Below are positions 33,275 through 45,626 of a stretch of 64,000 nt of DNA, one piece after another. Position 1 is the stretch's first letter; each line of letters starts with the position of its first letter. The notes under the pieces are model-generated. The model was not told where the DNA came from, ran no database searches, and worked only from the letters and a program-made list of their open reading frames with translations. A program made the translations under genes and the position numbers. The stretch covers positions 372,001 to 436,000 of the forward strand of contig JAGTJM010000008.1 in NCBI GenBank assembly GCA_020747015.1, in the 5' to 3' direction. Origin of the DNA: Pyrenochaeta sp. MPI-SDFR-AT-0127 (lineage: Eukaryota > Ascomycota > Dothideomycetes > Pleosporales > Cucurbitariaceae).

Positions 33275-33447
33275 TGACGGCTGGCAAATAGACCACCTGG
33301 GGCACTCGCGAGGGCGCAGATGCCGACGACAATATTAGAATGTTGCCAATCCCGCCCATGGCGACAATTACACCCCCCCTGACCCCACCCCCAGGCGGGC
33401 GCATGCTTCGTGAGCGAGGGTGCATATTCCCATCTTCTTTGAGTTAG
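31745..33447 (+). CDS. GT2: GT2-family glycosyltransferase required for hyphal surface growth (fungal GT2, cps/HAS-like)
   Basis: A membrane processive glycosyltransferase. Orthologues in Zymoseptoria and Fusarium are needed for hyphal growth on solid surfaces and plant infection; the sugar product is unknown. Exons 31745-31809, 31887-32732, 32860-33190 and 33292-33447 give 465 aa. An N-terminal TM helix (MFPFSLALFPNWSWFCIFLA) is followed by a GT-A domain with MTVIIPTVAED, the triple Asp in LLLDDDVW (139-141), a second NADDDN motif, and QxxRW as QCLRW (281-285). Two or three C-terminal TM helices follow (FLLDCLLFASVYFAL; TLFWALFIAHWVFA). The first donor (gtatgt) sits inside an ORF, so a naive ORF call gives a wrong N-terminus. 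Intron 3 holds a CA microsatellite. It stands alone in a 13-kb gene-poor tract. Confidence 0.92.
33229..33269. repeat. (CA)n microsatellite inside intron 3 of the GT2 gene
   Basis: About 20 CA units directly before the branch region (CACTGAC) and acceptor of the intron at 33191-33291. Length changes would alter intron size. Confidence 0.95.
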
Positions 33448-34234
33448 ATTGGCAGTTTCCACATTTGATCAGCATCCTGGTCTCGGCCGTCCCTTTGGAC
33501 GCAGTAATGTTAGACGTTTGACGATCCGCAGCACGGCTCTATCACACTGAGGGATAGATTTGGGAATGCTTTTTGTTTCTTACCTGTTGAGCATGGTTGC
33601 TCATGGATTACCAAAATGGGCTGGTTTGGATACATATGGCGTTTATTTTGGAGGCCACGGTCATTAGCGATGCAAAATTGCAGCGGTCCTTCTTCTCAGG
33701 CGATTGGAGCATTTTAACCCCCCTGTAGTCTATGCAAAGATCAATATGGCATTTGGTTTATCACTGTCATCCATTCTGGGTGTTTGTTCGCGTGTGCCTC
33801 GCGCTTGCCAGCCACGCTGTTTTTGTGAAGGACTGTCCTCCGTATGCCCGGCTCACAAAGAGGTGCACAAGGGACACGGCTTTTTCTCCGGCACTCAAGC
33901 GAGAAATGCAATCCAAAACGTCTGACGCTCCATGTCAACGCGCGGATAACCTCGCGACCAGCTGCCCCCTCCCTCCGCCCCGAGCAAACAATCGCCATTG
34001 ACCGGCTGGCTCTCGCGCCGGGGCCCACGCTGCACGGACTTCGTATAGCGCGAACCATCACCCGCGTCAACGACATCGAACCAGCTCCATCCTCCCGTCA
34101 GGCCTTGGGGCCGTGCTCTGGCAGCAATAGCGGCACGGCATCGAAGCTATGATGGATGCGCCTGCGAGTGGCATTTCAACAAGATGACCATCCGGATGAA
34201 CCATTCCAACACGGCAGGTGCGTGATCTGGCCGG

Positions 34235-34250
34235 AGGTACCTAGGTACCT
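34235..34250. repeat. perfect 16-nt palindrome AGGTACCTAGGTACCT
   Basis: Identical to its reverse complement. The inner 11-mer CCTAGGTACCT also occurs at 13122-13132 in the permease/amidase promoter. Confidence 0.9.
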
Positions 34251-34788
34251 ATCGGCTTTGCTGGGATGGGGGCTCAATGAACCCCTCCCGGGCCATCTCC
34301 ACTCTCGGCCGTCGCCTGCGCCGATGAATGGCGGAGGATTATGATTGTCGCACCACAGCGGGCGTTTTCCAACCACGCCTACTGCGCCTGCGCCTTTTTA
34401 CTGCCGCCATGTACGCCCTGGCCCCCATAGACCATTAAGCATCGGCTGGAGGCAGCTTTGGACGTGATGGCGCTCTTGGGACGTTGCGCCTCCTACCACA
34501 ATGTGATGGCGATTGCGAGGTCAACACTCATGGCGATTATGGCGTCCGAAAGTCCTCCCACCCACCAACTTCCACGTCCACTTAGGCGGGCCTGCACCCT
34601 GCGGGTCTTAATTGGGGCACCAGGAGAAACCAGACGGCGCCGGGCTTTTTATGCACACTCGCAGCGCCGACCCTCTCTTTCATCATTGTGCATCGCACGC
34701 TCTTCCCCTGCCACCAAGTGTTCTGCACAAATCGCACAACCTGCTAAGTGTTGCTCCTCCAGAGCAACGACCAGCACCCCGGATTCCA

Positions 34789-34812
34789 AGCGAGCAAGCG
34801 AGCAAGCGAGCA
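34789..34812. repeat. short GCGAGCAA tandem repeat (~3 copies)
   Basis: AAGCGAGC units repeated in line before GAGAAAAGAG; a minor 8-nt repeat in non-coding sequence. Confidence 0.85.
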
Positions 34813-37800
34813 GAAAAGAGAGAGACCCTTTGCCAAACCTTATGCTTGACATCCCGCTCCCGCAGGCCTGTGTGCTCCAGAGCCAAGATCCTGCACTAGA
34901 CTGGCGCCGAAAGCGGCGGCTGACGCCAGTCCCAATCCTTCACGTCTCGTCATAGCTGCTTGTAGCTGTGCAAGCAACACTCCCATCAGAGGTTCCAACA
35001 AGCAAACGCATTGTACAGCCGATCAGTGACATGTCTAACAAACCCCCGTCTGCTGCATGCAAGCTTCTGTGGCCCGCGTCCCCGATGCAAGAGAATGCAA
35101 GACGAATTAGGCACGGACTTCCAACTCGATTCTGGCGTGCCTGCGGACAAGGCGCATTCGCCAATGGCAAAGGAAACAAATCCATTGGTACCTGGTCGAT
35201 CAAAACATCTCAAAACACTAAGGTGCAGGATAAACGAACGCCACACTGTGGTAAGCTCGGCAGGACAAGGTACTCATCGAGATGACTTGGCTGCGGCCAA
35301 CACCTATGGCCTGCAAGGAGACGCACTGCACATGTACCACTATGTAACTGCGACAGGGTCCGCGCTCACTGACGAATACCGACCCTCAGCAACATTCATC
35401 TCGCATAAGAGGGCATTTACCTTTCGCTTTCTTTTGCATGTCAGCATTTGAATGGATGCCAAACAGTCGGGTCAATAGCGAAAACTCTGCACATCTCGCT
35501 TTACGCGCAGAACATGCCCTCGGTACCGATGTCAGTAAGCGACGCGCCGGCCGTCAATCACATACTCTCACGAATCGCTTCTCCGAGGTATTCTGGATAT
35601 GTACACGTATGTAAGAAGAGGCTTGTCATGTCTCACCATCGCATCCCGCGTTCCCATGGCAAGAAGTGGGAAGATCCATTCCTATTTTTCACAAAGATGA
35701 CATGTTACATCTTTACAGCTCGCTGGTTGCTGTTGTATCATCAGCTGACATCCCACTCTTATGCAACCCGCTGGATCATGAGAGGCAGAGCTTTTTACGC
35801 AACAAATGCTGGATGCTACTAAATTTGAATCACCCTAGTTAAAGAAATCTCCTTATCGCCCCATTTTCATGTTGCATCCAGCGCCCGCTGACGCGGCACT
35901 GTAAAACAAGTGAGCACCTTATATGCCAAGTGCATGGTGGGGAAGATGCGGATCTAGCAGAATGGTTCAAAATCCAACTTCACGCAGGCTGCCGTACTAC
36001 TGCGAGCTTCGAAAGTCCAAGACATGTCAACCTAGCTAGTGTTACTCATAGCTTCTCTATTAGCGCCAACTGGAGAAAAATGTAGCTTTGATAGGAGATC
36101 TTGACAGCATGGTAGAACCGCTCGTCTCGATGTCAACCTCGGGTGCACCCTGGGTTAGCGTTCGTGCCGTGCCGGCCTTCAACCGAGATCTGACCGGCGT
36201 GCACGAGTTGCTCATCTTGAAACGCTGCGAGCCAGAGACGTACGTGCACAAAAATATCTAAATGTTGCGCAACAGCAATCGTGACAATGGCGCGATCCTG
36301 GACAGTTTCGCTGTCTATGATTTATTCAAAAGGTTGTGCGAGAGGCACTTGGATGCTAGCAAAGTGGCTGCGATCTGACGCGGCACCTTGGATATTCGGC
36401 ATCTCTGACCGGCGTTTCCCTGTTGGGGGAAGGTCAATCGAAGCTCCAGTTGATTGGATTTCGTCCTGAGCATGATTGTGCCGGGTTAATTTTCCATCCA
36501 TCGGTTATAAGGTATATAAGACAGGAAATATGACATGATAGCCCTAATTAGTGCTTCCGTTAACGACGCCAACCCAAAGATACCTGAGTTTATCTGGGGT
36601 TCGCTGATCGTCCCCGCGCACATTGCCTTTCCGATAGCTCTTCAGTTTCACATAGGTTGAGACGCATACTGTGAACCTCATCTCTCCATCACAATTCCCG
36701 TCGCACTCGCTACATCGATGCCATTTCCTGTATGACCAGCAACCTTCAGACCCTGCGTCTGCACGCCAATCCTTTCGCTTATTCGATGTCCTTCTGGCCA
36801 ACAATGGCATGTACCGCCGCTCGACTCTGGTATCATATCAAAGGCCATTGCCTCACCTCATCTCGGCGTAATGATCCGAGCGAGCCAGAGCGCAACTCTA
36901 CCGCACAATGCGAGGAAAAATGCACCAACCCACTAAAATGTCGTGCATCAAGCTTGAGCTTGACTCGGCACTTAGCTCGGTGGCCAGGGTCTTTCCTGTT
37001 TTCTCCACATTCACACCCGCACTGGCGACATCCAGGCTCTGACACCCCACTACTTCGCACCCCCTACCCAAGTGTTAACGCAGCCGAGCAGCACACTTCC
37101 TCATCCTCTTATTTAGGCATTCGATGCCGCACGAGTGAAATCATAGTGCGCTTCGTTATCCATTTCGGCTCTTTATGCACGACATCCATCGCATCTTAGA
37201 CAAGATGGCTTCGTATCCTGCCTTTTGCTGACAAGCTATGACGACTGATGCGCAAACGGGTGTGGATACGAACGAGACTAGCGCGCGACAAAAGCCATCA
37301 ACGCGCTTGAGGGTCTGAAATGGTGCAGAGCGCTGACTTGACATGCAAATCTCGTATCTGACTAGCAAAGATGGCCCTTCCGTGGACCCTCTATTTTCCG
37401 GTGAGGTCTGTTGTTGGAGGGACCGGCTCAAGATGGCGATCGATAGCGGAATTGTTGAGGCAGACTACTGCGAACTGATAGTCTAGGCGTACCGCACATT
37501 GCTGCGAAGGAGCTATCGTTATGTGAGTTGCCGACAATGAAAATTCACCAACATTGCCTCCACCAACTCTCAACAACATGACGGGTATAGCAGAGCCTCT
37601 CCGCACGTGACCCTCTTTTCTTTGTTGAGCTCCACGGGTGTTTTGCAATCCCAGACGGCGCTTCTCTTTCGGCCCTCTTTCCTCCGCCAACTACCCCACC
37701 TTGCTTCCCAGCTAGTGTGTTCTTACCAGAAAGAGGAGCTCTTAGCACTGCGCCAGGGTTCGGGCGCTACAAGCGACAACCCTCATTAACCCCCACCGTT

Positions 37801-38765
37801 CCCTTGTCACCTCGCAATCTGAGCTTGAAGCCGGTCCTTGTCAATGCGGGAGGACTAAATCCTGCGCGAGCGTCGATTCGAACTCCCCTTCGATGAGACA
37901 TCACCAGACATGATCGTGTGATTATCAGGCACACCTTACGTCGGCACGTAGCTTATTATAGCGTGCACGCGAATTATATGATTAGAGGGGGGTTCTTTTT
38001 CAAGTTAGTATGTCTTTTGTGTTTCGGTTCTCATACCTAAATTTCAAGCCTTGTATTGTGATCCTCGTGCGATAATCGGAACCTTAACCCCTACCACAGA
38101 ACCAGGCTGGACTATGACAGGGGCACATAAACAACCTGATATCATTGACTATCTTTTGACTGTACTTTTGGAACTCATGAAATCCATTATGCTTCGATTT
38201 GGTACACATGAATATCTCGACTGCTGACCAATTGGATGTGACCATGAAATACATCGACCACTCCACACTCCACCATCATATTTATACTCGTAGTACTCGA
38301 AGATGTTCAATCATTCGTCTAGTACGCACATGACTATTTGACATGATTTTACATTTAATATCAAACCAATCAGCAATCTCTATACCACATGACAAGTTGC
38401 ATGATGATAGCATGTAGTCCAATTCTCATAAATGCAACCCAATCACCTTACAGCTATTAGCACACGATCTGAACGCCCATACTCGCATCAACACCAAAGC
38501 CAACAAAAGTCGAGAGTGCTACAATCGGCAGAAACAATGATGGATATCTTCGGCCATCATTACCCCGCCTCCCCGAAACAACTCACATACATCCCCGCAT
38601 CGAACGCTCACCAGACGTAACAGCAATCCTTTCAGAAGTTCTGGCCAACTCCATCTGCATCTTGCACAATATTGATATCCGAGCAGCAAGCCACACTTCA
38701 GACTCACCATCCTTCAATCATACTAGGTGCTTCTTGTCAGGATTTATTTCCTCGGATCCTGCAGA

Positions 38766-39949
38766 ATGGCGCCATCACGCATCCTGGACTCGCACATTCA
38801 TCTCTGGCCTAGCACGGCTACGACATCTTCGAATCATGCGTGGATGACGGAGGGGCACCAATTGGCTAGGAGACATGGCATTGCGGACTACAAAGCTGTC
38901 GCGAACCCGAAACCGAGCGGTTTTGTGTATGTCGAGACGGATCGGTATCTGCCGTCGACATCTCCTGAGATCGATGCTGGAGATAGTGAAGAGAGTCGAA
39001 AAAGGAAATTGGCAGAGTGGGCAAAAGAGCCGTTGGAAGAGGTAAAGTTTCTCCGCAGAATTGTGGAGGACAAGAGTCAAGAGGGTGATGGCTTCGAAAG
39101 TGGAGATGGAGACTTGTTCAAAGGCGCTGTGATCTGGGCACCTTTTCATCTCCCTCCTACCCTTTTCTCGGACTATCTGAATCTTGCAGAGCAGACGTCA
39201 GGGCCAGCGCTCTGGCAACGCGTAGCTGGCTTTCGGTATCTGCTCCAGGGCAAGGGCGAGGGAGAAGTGAAGAGACTGGTTGAAAGTGAGGACTGGCTGA
39301 ATAACATAGTCCCCCTTCGAAACGGACGAGATGGAAAAGGATGGGTTTTCGATGTTGGCATCGATACGCACCGAGATGGTGTCGAACAGGCCGAGCATGT
39401 TGGCGCCATGATCAATGAGGTGCGCAAGAGAGAAGAAGCGTCCAGCCAACATGGACATGTCAGATTTGTTTTAAGTATGTTCTACCCAATCGATATACTT
39501 TTACCCCAAACTCCAAAACAAAAACGGGGCAACATATCTAACAACGTATAATAGATCACCTTTGCAAAGCTCCCCTCTCTACTACTCCATCTCCGCACCA
39601 GCGCTGGACAGCTGCGCTCAATCAACTCGCTGCTGACACAAATGTCTTCATGAAACTCTCTGGCGCTTTCAATGAATTCGCTGACCAATCCACTCCTGAC
39701 AATGTTCCAGCAGTTGTTGGCGCTTTGAACCCCTTTTTAAATCACGTTTTCACCTGTTTCCCAGAGAGAGTCATGTTCGGGAGCGATTGGCCGGTATGCA
39801 ATGTCGGCGGACCGAGAGGGCAGGGCGGGAACTGGGGATTTTGGGTTGAAATTGTGGACGAGTATCTAGGGCAGAAGCGGCTGTCAGAAAAGGAGAGGGA
39901 GAGGGTTTGGTGGGGCGCGGGAGCTGAAGCTTATGGTGTTGAGTTGTGA
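38766..39949 (+). CDS. lra2: amidohydrolase-type lactonase, probable L-rhamnono-1,4-lactonase
   Basis: A COG3618-type TIM-barrel hydrolase. In the fungal non-phosphorylated L-rhamnose pathway such an enzyme (LRA2) opens L-rhamnono-gamma-lactone to L-rhamnonate. Exons 38766-39474 and 39555-39949 give 367 aa. Metal or active-site motifs are seen: HxH as DSHIHLW near the N-terminus, FDVGIDTHRDGVEQ in the middle, VLNHLCKAP across the splice junction and MFGSDWPVCNVGG with the conserved Asp near the C-terminus. The specific substrate is inferred mainly from the neighbour: a convergent gene 104 bp away encodes a close match to L-rhamnose 1-dehydrogenase, the preceding step. The family also contains lactonases for other sugars, so the family is more certain than the substrate. 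Confidence 0.85.
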
Positions 39950-40052
39950 GATTTCAGAACTCGGAGTTTTTGTCCTATAAAGTTTGCATATAAATCTATA
40001 TTCGGGAAGGGCTTCTGGAAGATGTATTTGAACTTGATTTTACACCAGGTGC

Positions 40053-40965
40053 TCATTGAAGGTTCACGAACAACCCTCCGTCAACCAAAAGCTGCGCACC
40101 CGTCACGTATCCGCTGAGATCGCTACCCAGGAAGACCGCTGGCCCTGCAAGATCGCTCGGTACTCCCGTTCGTCCTAATGGTATCCGTCCTTCCATGTAC
40201 TTTCGCTTTTCCTCGTCCTCCAAATCCTTCTCGTTCAATTGTGTCTTGATTGTTCCCGGTAGCAGTGCATTACACCTGATATTAAATTTGCCCAATGCAC
40301 AAGCAGATGACTGAATGAGTGAAAGAACACCGGCTTTCGTGGGAGTGTAGTGGCCTTGGTAGGCGCCACCTACCAGTGCAGAGATGGAGCTGATCCCGAT
40401 TATCGAGCCGCCTGGTGGTGATTGGGACGAGAGCTGCTGGGCACCGGCTTGAATGGTGTGGAATGCCCCTGTAAGGTTTGTGTTGAGGGTCGAATTCCAG
40501 AGGTCTGGGGTAATCCTAAAGTTTCCCGTGTGTTAGATTGTTGCCCGCTTGAATGCCGAGTAGTAGTGGAAAGGAAGAATATACATACTCCAGAAATTCT
40601 TTAAACTCGCAAATACCTGCATTGCTCACTATCACATCCAACCGTCCCCATTTCTCCACCACAGCTTTCACCAATTTCTTGCCAGTCTCTGGCTTTCCTA
40701 CATCTCCGGGTACCTCTATCAAACTCCTCTCGACATCCTCCTTGCTACTCTTCAAGCTCTCTACAGCCTCTTCGACAAGCGACTTGAATTGTGAGGAAGA
40801 TTTAGGATCACCAAGATGGTTTACTGCAACGTTTGCCCCATGCGCCAGGTAGCCTAGGACGATGGCGCGGCCAATTCCTGTTACACCGCCGGTTATGGCC
40901 ATATTTTTGCCGGCAAGCAGCTGTGGGCTGGCCACTGCGCCAGACTCTGGCTTCCAAAGACCCAT
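40053..40965 (-). CDS. lra1: SDR-family L-rhamnose 1-dehydrogenase
   Basis: Oxidises L-rhamnose to L-rhamnono-1,4-lactone with NAD(P)+. Exons 40589-40965 and 40053-40515 give 279 aa. SDR features are complete: cofactor loop TGGVTGIG (25-32), VSNAG, and catalytic Ser169, Tyr182 and Lys186 in GISSISA...HYTPTK. The C-terminal half (RCNALLPGTIKTQLNEKDLE, KRKYMEGRIPLGR, and the final GAQLLVDGGLFVNLQ) closely follows the yeast enzyme Rha1/LRA1 as I know it, beyond generic SDR similarity. It lies tail-to-tail with the lactonase, so the two have separate promoters. The third and fourth pathway enzymes (dehydratase, aldolase) are not in this window. Confidence 0.88.
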
Positions 40966-41349
40966 TGGAAAGACTGTATGTGGATTTTGTCTAGAGTGTG
41001 TATAGCAGGAGGGGTAATTCGAGACGGAGTAGCGGGGTAGGTCGGAAGTTCAGGGCGGTGGTGAAGGCGAGGAGGGCAGACAAAAGCGGTCAACAAAGCA
41101 TGCAAAGTAATTTCTGACCCTTGAAGACGCCATTGTGATTATATGGCGCCGAGCGGAGCCAATTTTCGGGAGAGGCGTTCAGAATAATGAAGCATGACCA
41201 TTTCGGACTCCACGCATTCGGTACAGTAACCGCCGAGGCTCGTCTTGGCGCTATGGCGGGCCTTTCACCACGTCGTGCAGCGACGCGTCGAGCCCAAACC
41301 ATGTGTGCAATTTGATTGTGTCGACTCTGATTACCGCACCGTTACCACA
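40966..41349. promoter_or_regulatory. divergent intergenic region, rhamnose dehydrogenase / Clr5 gene
   Basis: 384 bp between two divergent start codons; promoters for both are expected here. No specific site assigned. Confidence 0.4.
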
Positions 41350-43625
41350 ATGGTATACAACTGGGATGACAAGGAGGCTGAATGCTACAGGTTGTATGTG
41401 GAAGAGAAAAGGAGTCTGGACGAGGTCATATCCTACTGGGAGATACGAGGGTTCACGCCTAGGTACGTTTGTTTGATTGCGCGGTTGGCTGTACTGGTTG
41501 CCGTACATTTCTTTAATGATAGCCCCAGAGCCGACATCATACACCCTAAATCTGCTACGTGGAAGAAGACTCTTTATTGACGTTGTTTTGACAGCAAACG
41601 AGCCTTTCAAACTCAATTCAAGGTTTGTTGCCAACCCCACCACCATCACTCATCACGCTACCTGCTATTCCACCGCCCACTTCTTCCCCAGATCATTATT
41701 GATAACTTCCGCAGCGATGGGACTTTCCCAGCAAGCAGAACCCAGCACACAAAAACCCCGCCCTCGTTGCGCGCCTCCATGAGCTATGGGAACAGAACTA
41801 CGCACAGAAGGACATGGTGGACACGCTGCAGGCGGAAGGATTCCAGATCAATGACCGCGAGCTCATAAGACTACGATTGAGACTCAAGCTACTGCTCAGA
41901 GAAAGTGTTCCCAGGCCCAAGAGGAAGCAGCCTGCGAATGGCAGGATACAGAAGAAAGCTAAGAAGAAGAGGGTAAAGGTGGTGCCTGGGAAAGGCTTGA
42001 TAAATGAGCTTGCGAACGCGATACTCGCCGAGGAGTCTTCGAGTGAAGACGAGAGCGACATAGAGCATGAGATTCTTCGACAAGAACAAGAGAGTAGTGT
42101 CCAAGAAGCTCAACCCGCCATACCCGATTCCGACGCCGTGTCTGAGAGCGCTGAACATATCTTACGAAAGCAACTACGACAGGAACAACTCCAAGTTGAG
42201 AGCGACGAGAAGTGGCGCACAAGGAAACGGCGACGCCGGACACGCGGCTGGGCTGGTCTACCTGCAGATACTCCTGGCGAACCCCCACGGTTTCCATCTG
42301 AGACCACTATCGATGAAGCAAAGGCATACCTCGGCTTAGACAACGACATGTATCGCGAAGTACGCGAAAGCTTCCTTGAGATTTGCAAGCACGAACAAGT
42401 AGTGAAAAAGACTATCGCTGGACCTGAGAAGTGGGCACAAATTATCCAACAATTGATTCGTGAGAACGCACATTTGTCCACCGTCTTCCAAGACGAGCCT
42501 GAAGTGCTACAAACTAACGACGCGCTCTTCCGACCCAAGGGCCAAAGAGCACTATCACTTGACGTGATATGCATGGATGTCACAAAGCGTCTCCGTACGA
42601 TGGAAAATCGCATGACCCTCCCCGATGCTAAGAACATTCTTCTCCTCAACCCCGAGCAAACCCGTCGCGTTCGAAGCGCGTTCGCCACCAAACTCAAGGC
42701 AGACCACTTCACAAACAAGCATGAAGCTGGAGAACAGCACTGGACAGAGCTCAAGCAGGCGTGGGTCAACGAGTCTGAACTTTTAGTAAGGGCACTTGGG
42801 CAAGGTGAAGCAGATCCAGAGTATGCTAGGAAGCTAAGGGCTGTGGAAGTGCTCGCAAGAGATGTAATGAAGAGACAGCAACAAGAGAAGATAGCGAAAG
42901 ATCCGACCAAGAAGAAGCAAGTTCATCAAGGCCCAGGACCGGGCCCTGCACCTCCGATCGTGGCTCCAAACCCATCCATTTCGCAGACCAGAAGAAGACA
43001 GAATATGGTGGTTAGCCGAGGTGAGGCACTACAAACAGGATATACCACCATACCGGCAATATCGTCTGCATCGGATCTGCAGATTGATCCGTCCCTTCTC
43101 TTGGCTGCAAGTGATGCCGCTATCCTCCCAGTGCCCGGGTATCAAGACGAGCCGCACTTTGAACAACGTCAATATGAGCCGGCTCCGCAGAACCACGTTC
43201 AACGCTCTCAGGAGACTTACGTGTCCCATACCCACGAGCAGTATTATTCTGCCTCTCCTGCTCAGTCGATGCCGCTACCAGTCTACTTCCGCCTCCACTC
43301 ACACTCCACAACCCCTTTCCCTTCCAAGACTGTCTGGCTATCCATTCTTCATGCACCCTCGGTAGCCGAGCTCCGCAATCTAGCCATGCGCGAACATCCG
43401 GGTACTGTAGTACATAAATTGGAGGGCTTGGTAACGTACAGGGGCGGGCAACAGGATAGAGAAGTGGTTGTAGAGGTAGGTGATGATGAAGAGCTGGGTG
43501 CATACTTGGGACACGTCAAGGGTGACGGGCAAGGACAAGGCCACAGTCATGGCAAAGCCACATTTGTAGTCTTATTGGGAACAGGAAATGGTGCAGCGGG
43601 AGGGATTGAAGCTGGATACGCATAG
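41350..43625 (+). CDS. Clr5-domain nuclear protein
   Basis: Exons 41350-41462, 41595-41622 and 41715-43625 give 683 aa. Residues 1-55 are a Clr5 domain (MVYNWDDKEAECYRLYVEEK ... FKRWDFPSK), a fungal helix-turn-helix-like fold found in transcriptional regulators and heterochromatin factors. A second helical block (LVARLHELWEQNYAQKDMVD...) resembles a repeat of the same fold and leads into basic, NLS-like stretches (RPKRKQ; KKAKKKR) and an Asp/Glu/Ser patch. The central part (about 210-430) is helical; the last 230 residues are Pro/Gln/His-rich, with a folded-looking end (VWLSILHAPSVAELRNLAMR) reminiscent of a ubiquitin-like or PB1-like fold (weak inference). The 28-nt exon 2 is needed to complete the Clr5 domain. 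Targets are unknown. Confidence 0.85.
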
Positions 43626-45626
43626 CTCCATTTCACAGTAGTTGCATGACGATTGCACGCTCTGGCGCTATGTGGTTGTTAGATCTTGATACCGGGCTGT
43701 GTCCATGCATAAACAGTTCCTCCATCTTAATCTCTGATGACACTCCACATATCAAAATGATCTCCTGGTTCAAGACCGCTTGGATGTGTCGTTCGCGAAC
43801 AGATCTACAGTGTGTATGTATGGCTAGAGTATCCACCCTTATTCCGCCTAATCCAATCCCACAAAGAACCCAGTAGCCAAGAGTATACCCAAAACACCTT
43901 CACATATGCTCTCCATCCAACCCGCGTCCATACGACGCTGATAGTATATACGTCCCTCATGCACCCAAACCCGTGCCTATGTATCATATACTACTGAACA
44001 GCGTGCAGGGCTATGCAAGCAGGCGACCCTCGACTAGGGAGAAACCACAGTGGCCAGGCTGTGAGTTGAGTTGAATTGTTTGGAAGGGCAGTCTGGGTAT
44101 AAAGCTGAACATGGAATCATAGTAAAGAGGTGCAAGAATATCTCCCATCTGCGTTGACATCTTGACATTTCAGACGGGAAAAGGGCTTGGGGTGCCATGG
44201 AAACCTTTTTTTTTGGGAAGAGATTGCTATCTCTATATAACCTCCAAAGCTCTACAGAGTCCGCCCAACTCTATTCGTACCCTCTCTGCAGCTTGCTATC
44301 CTCAAGAACAAAACGGGCGTAGCAGATTGGATATCTCTTGTACGTTCCTTGAAGAGTGCTGTTGCGATTATCTCGTTGCGATTAGTGCCATCAACACCCT
44401 ACAGGAGGTTACTCCAAGCCAAACAACACTCGCCACGTTGTGCCCAGCTAGAACGCGGTTGTTGGCAAGCTGAAAGATTGCTTGCAGGGGGCAAGATTCT
44501 CATAAGGAAACCATGGCGTGTTAAGGGTTGTGGTATTTACTGACTGAGGTTGCAAAGTTTGAAACATTGTCACTGTACGGTCAGCTTAATATTGCTGCGA
44601 TTGTCGTCCAGGATGAATGGTTTAGCTTATTGTTGACCTCGTCGTGTTTGAGCAAATTGTTGGACGCCCCAGAGCCATAGTCATCGTTCTCAGCAGGGCT
44701 GACTTAAGGACTAAGCCCTCACTCTCCTGCTTGTCCACTTCATCTGATTCCATTGTATAATTTCGCTTGTGAAGGCATACAGAGCACCCATATGCCCGGT
44801 CATTCACTGCCCTCTTCATCACCGTTTCCTCCCCGCATACCTCATTTCAGGGTCCGCCTTCAGGTTGATCCAAACATGTGCGCGACATGTAGTTATACTG
44901 ACGATCATTTTCGTGTTGAGTATATCTCGAAGAGCTACCGACACATCTGATTATACGGTTATCCTCCTCATTTTCAGTGCTGTATTGATATTCGCCTTCC
45001 AACTCTAATTAATTTCAGATTGGGTCAACCTTCTAGTTTTCATGGGTGTTCCGGCCAAGATAAAACCCCAACCGCATCATTAACGTGCTGATAGGTGCAC
45101 GCCTCGATTGCATTTATGCGAGACTGACATCTTAAAGGCATAGAACGTATGAATCAGTCAAAGCTCTGTGACTTCGCTGTGACATTGTTTTTTTGGACGT
45201 CGTTGTCGTGCTCGGCGACATGCTTGGCGAAATCGTACTCTGTGCTAACATTATTACATCATCGGAACCCATGGTACGGATAGAACATGGCAACTCGAGT
45301 TCGGAGACGGCCTGGAAACGGAAAAGATTTGTGACGCGATTCTTGGTCTGAGTATCAAGTCCATGGGCGATTTATAATGGTAATGGGAGGCCATGCTAAG
45401 ACAGTGCTGGGTGCCGAAGATATCGAATGTAGTGAGTCGATATCGTATACTCCACAACGCTGGAGAGGGCTGGCAGTATAGTTAATGGGGTCCTCTACCG
45501 AGCACTTTCTACCCTTATTCCGGATATCGAGTTTGCACTGGACCGTTAAATGCTACGCTTACATAGCTCGTACATGTGCATGGCCGCAACTCCAGATATG
45601 ACGATGATTAGGTCTTCGCTAGGCAT
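43626..45626. other. convergent intergenic region (~2 kb)
   Basis: Between the 3' ends of the Clr5 and wc-2 genes. No ORF with a recognised domain, no RNA gene seen. Unusually long for a convergent gap here. Confidence 0.45.

Larger units (their letters stand above)
33448..38765. other. gene-poor tract (~5.3 kb) downstream of the GT2 gene
   Basis: No ORF with recognisable domain or plausible splicing on either strand. It holds a short GCGAGCAA repeat (34789-34812), a perfect palindrome (34235-34250) and, from about 37900, AT-richer sequence leading to the lactonase promoter. Confidence 0.5.

Noticed and set aside
37865..37885. tRNA B-box-like GATTCGAAC
   Set aside because: The flanking bases do not form a T-stem on either strand and no acceptor or anticodon stem can be drawn.
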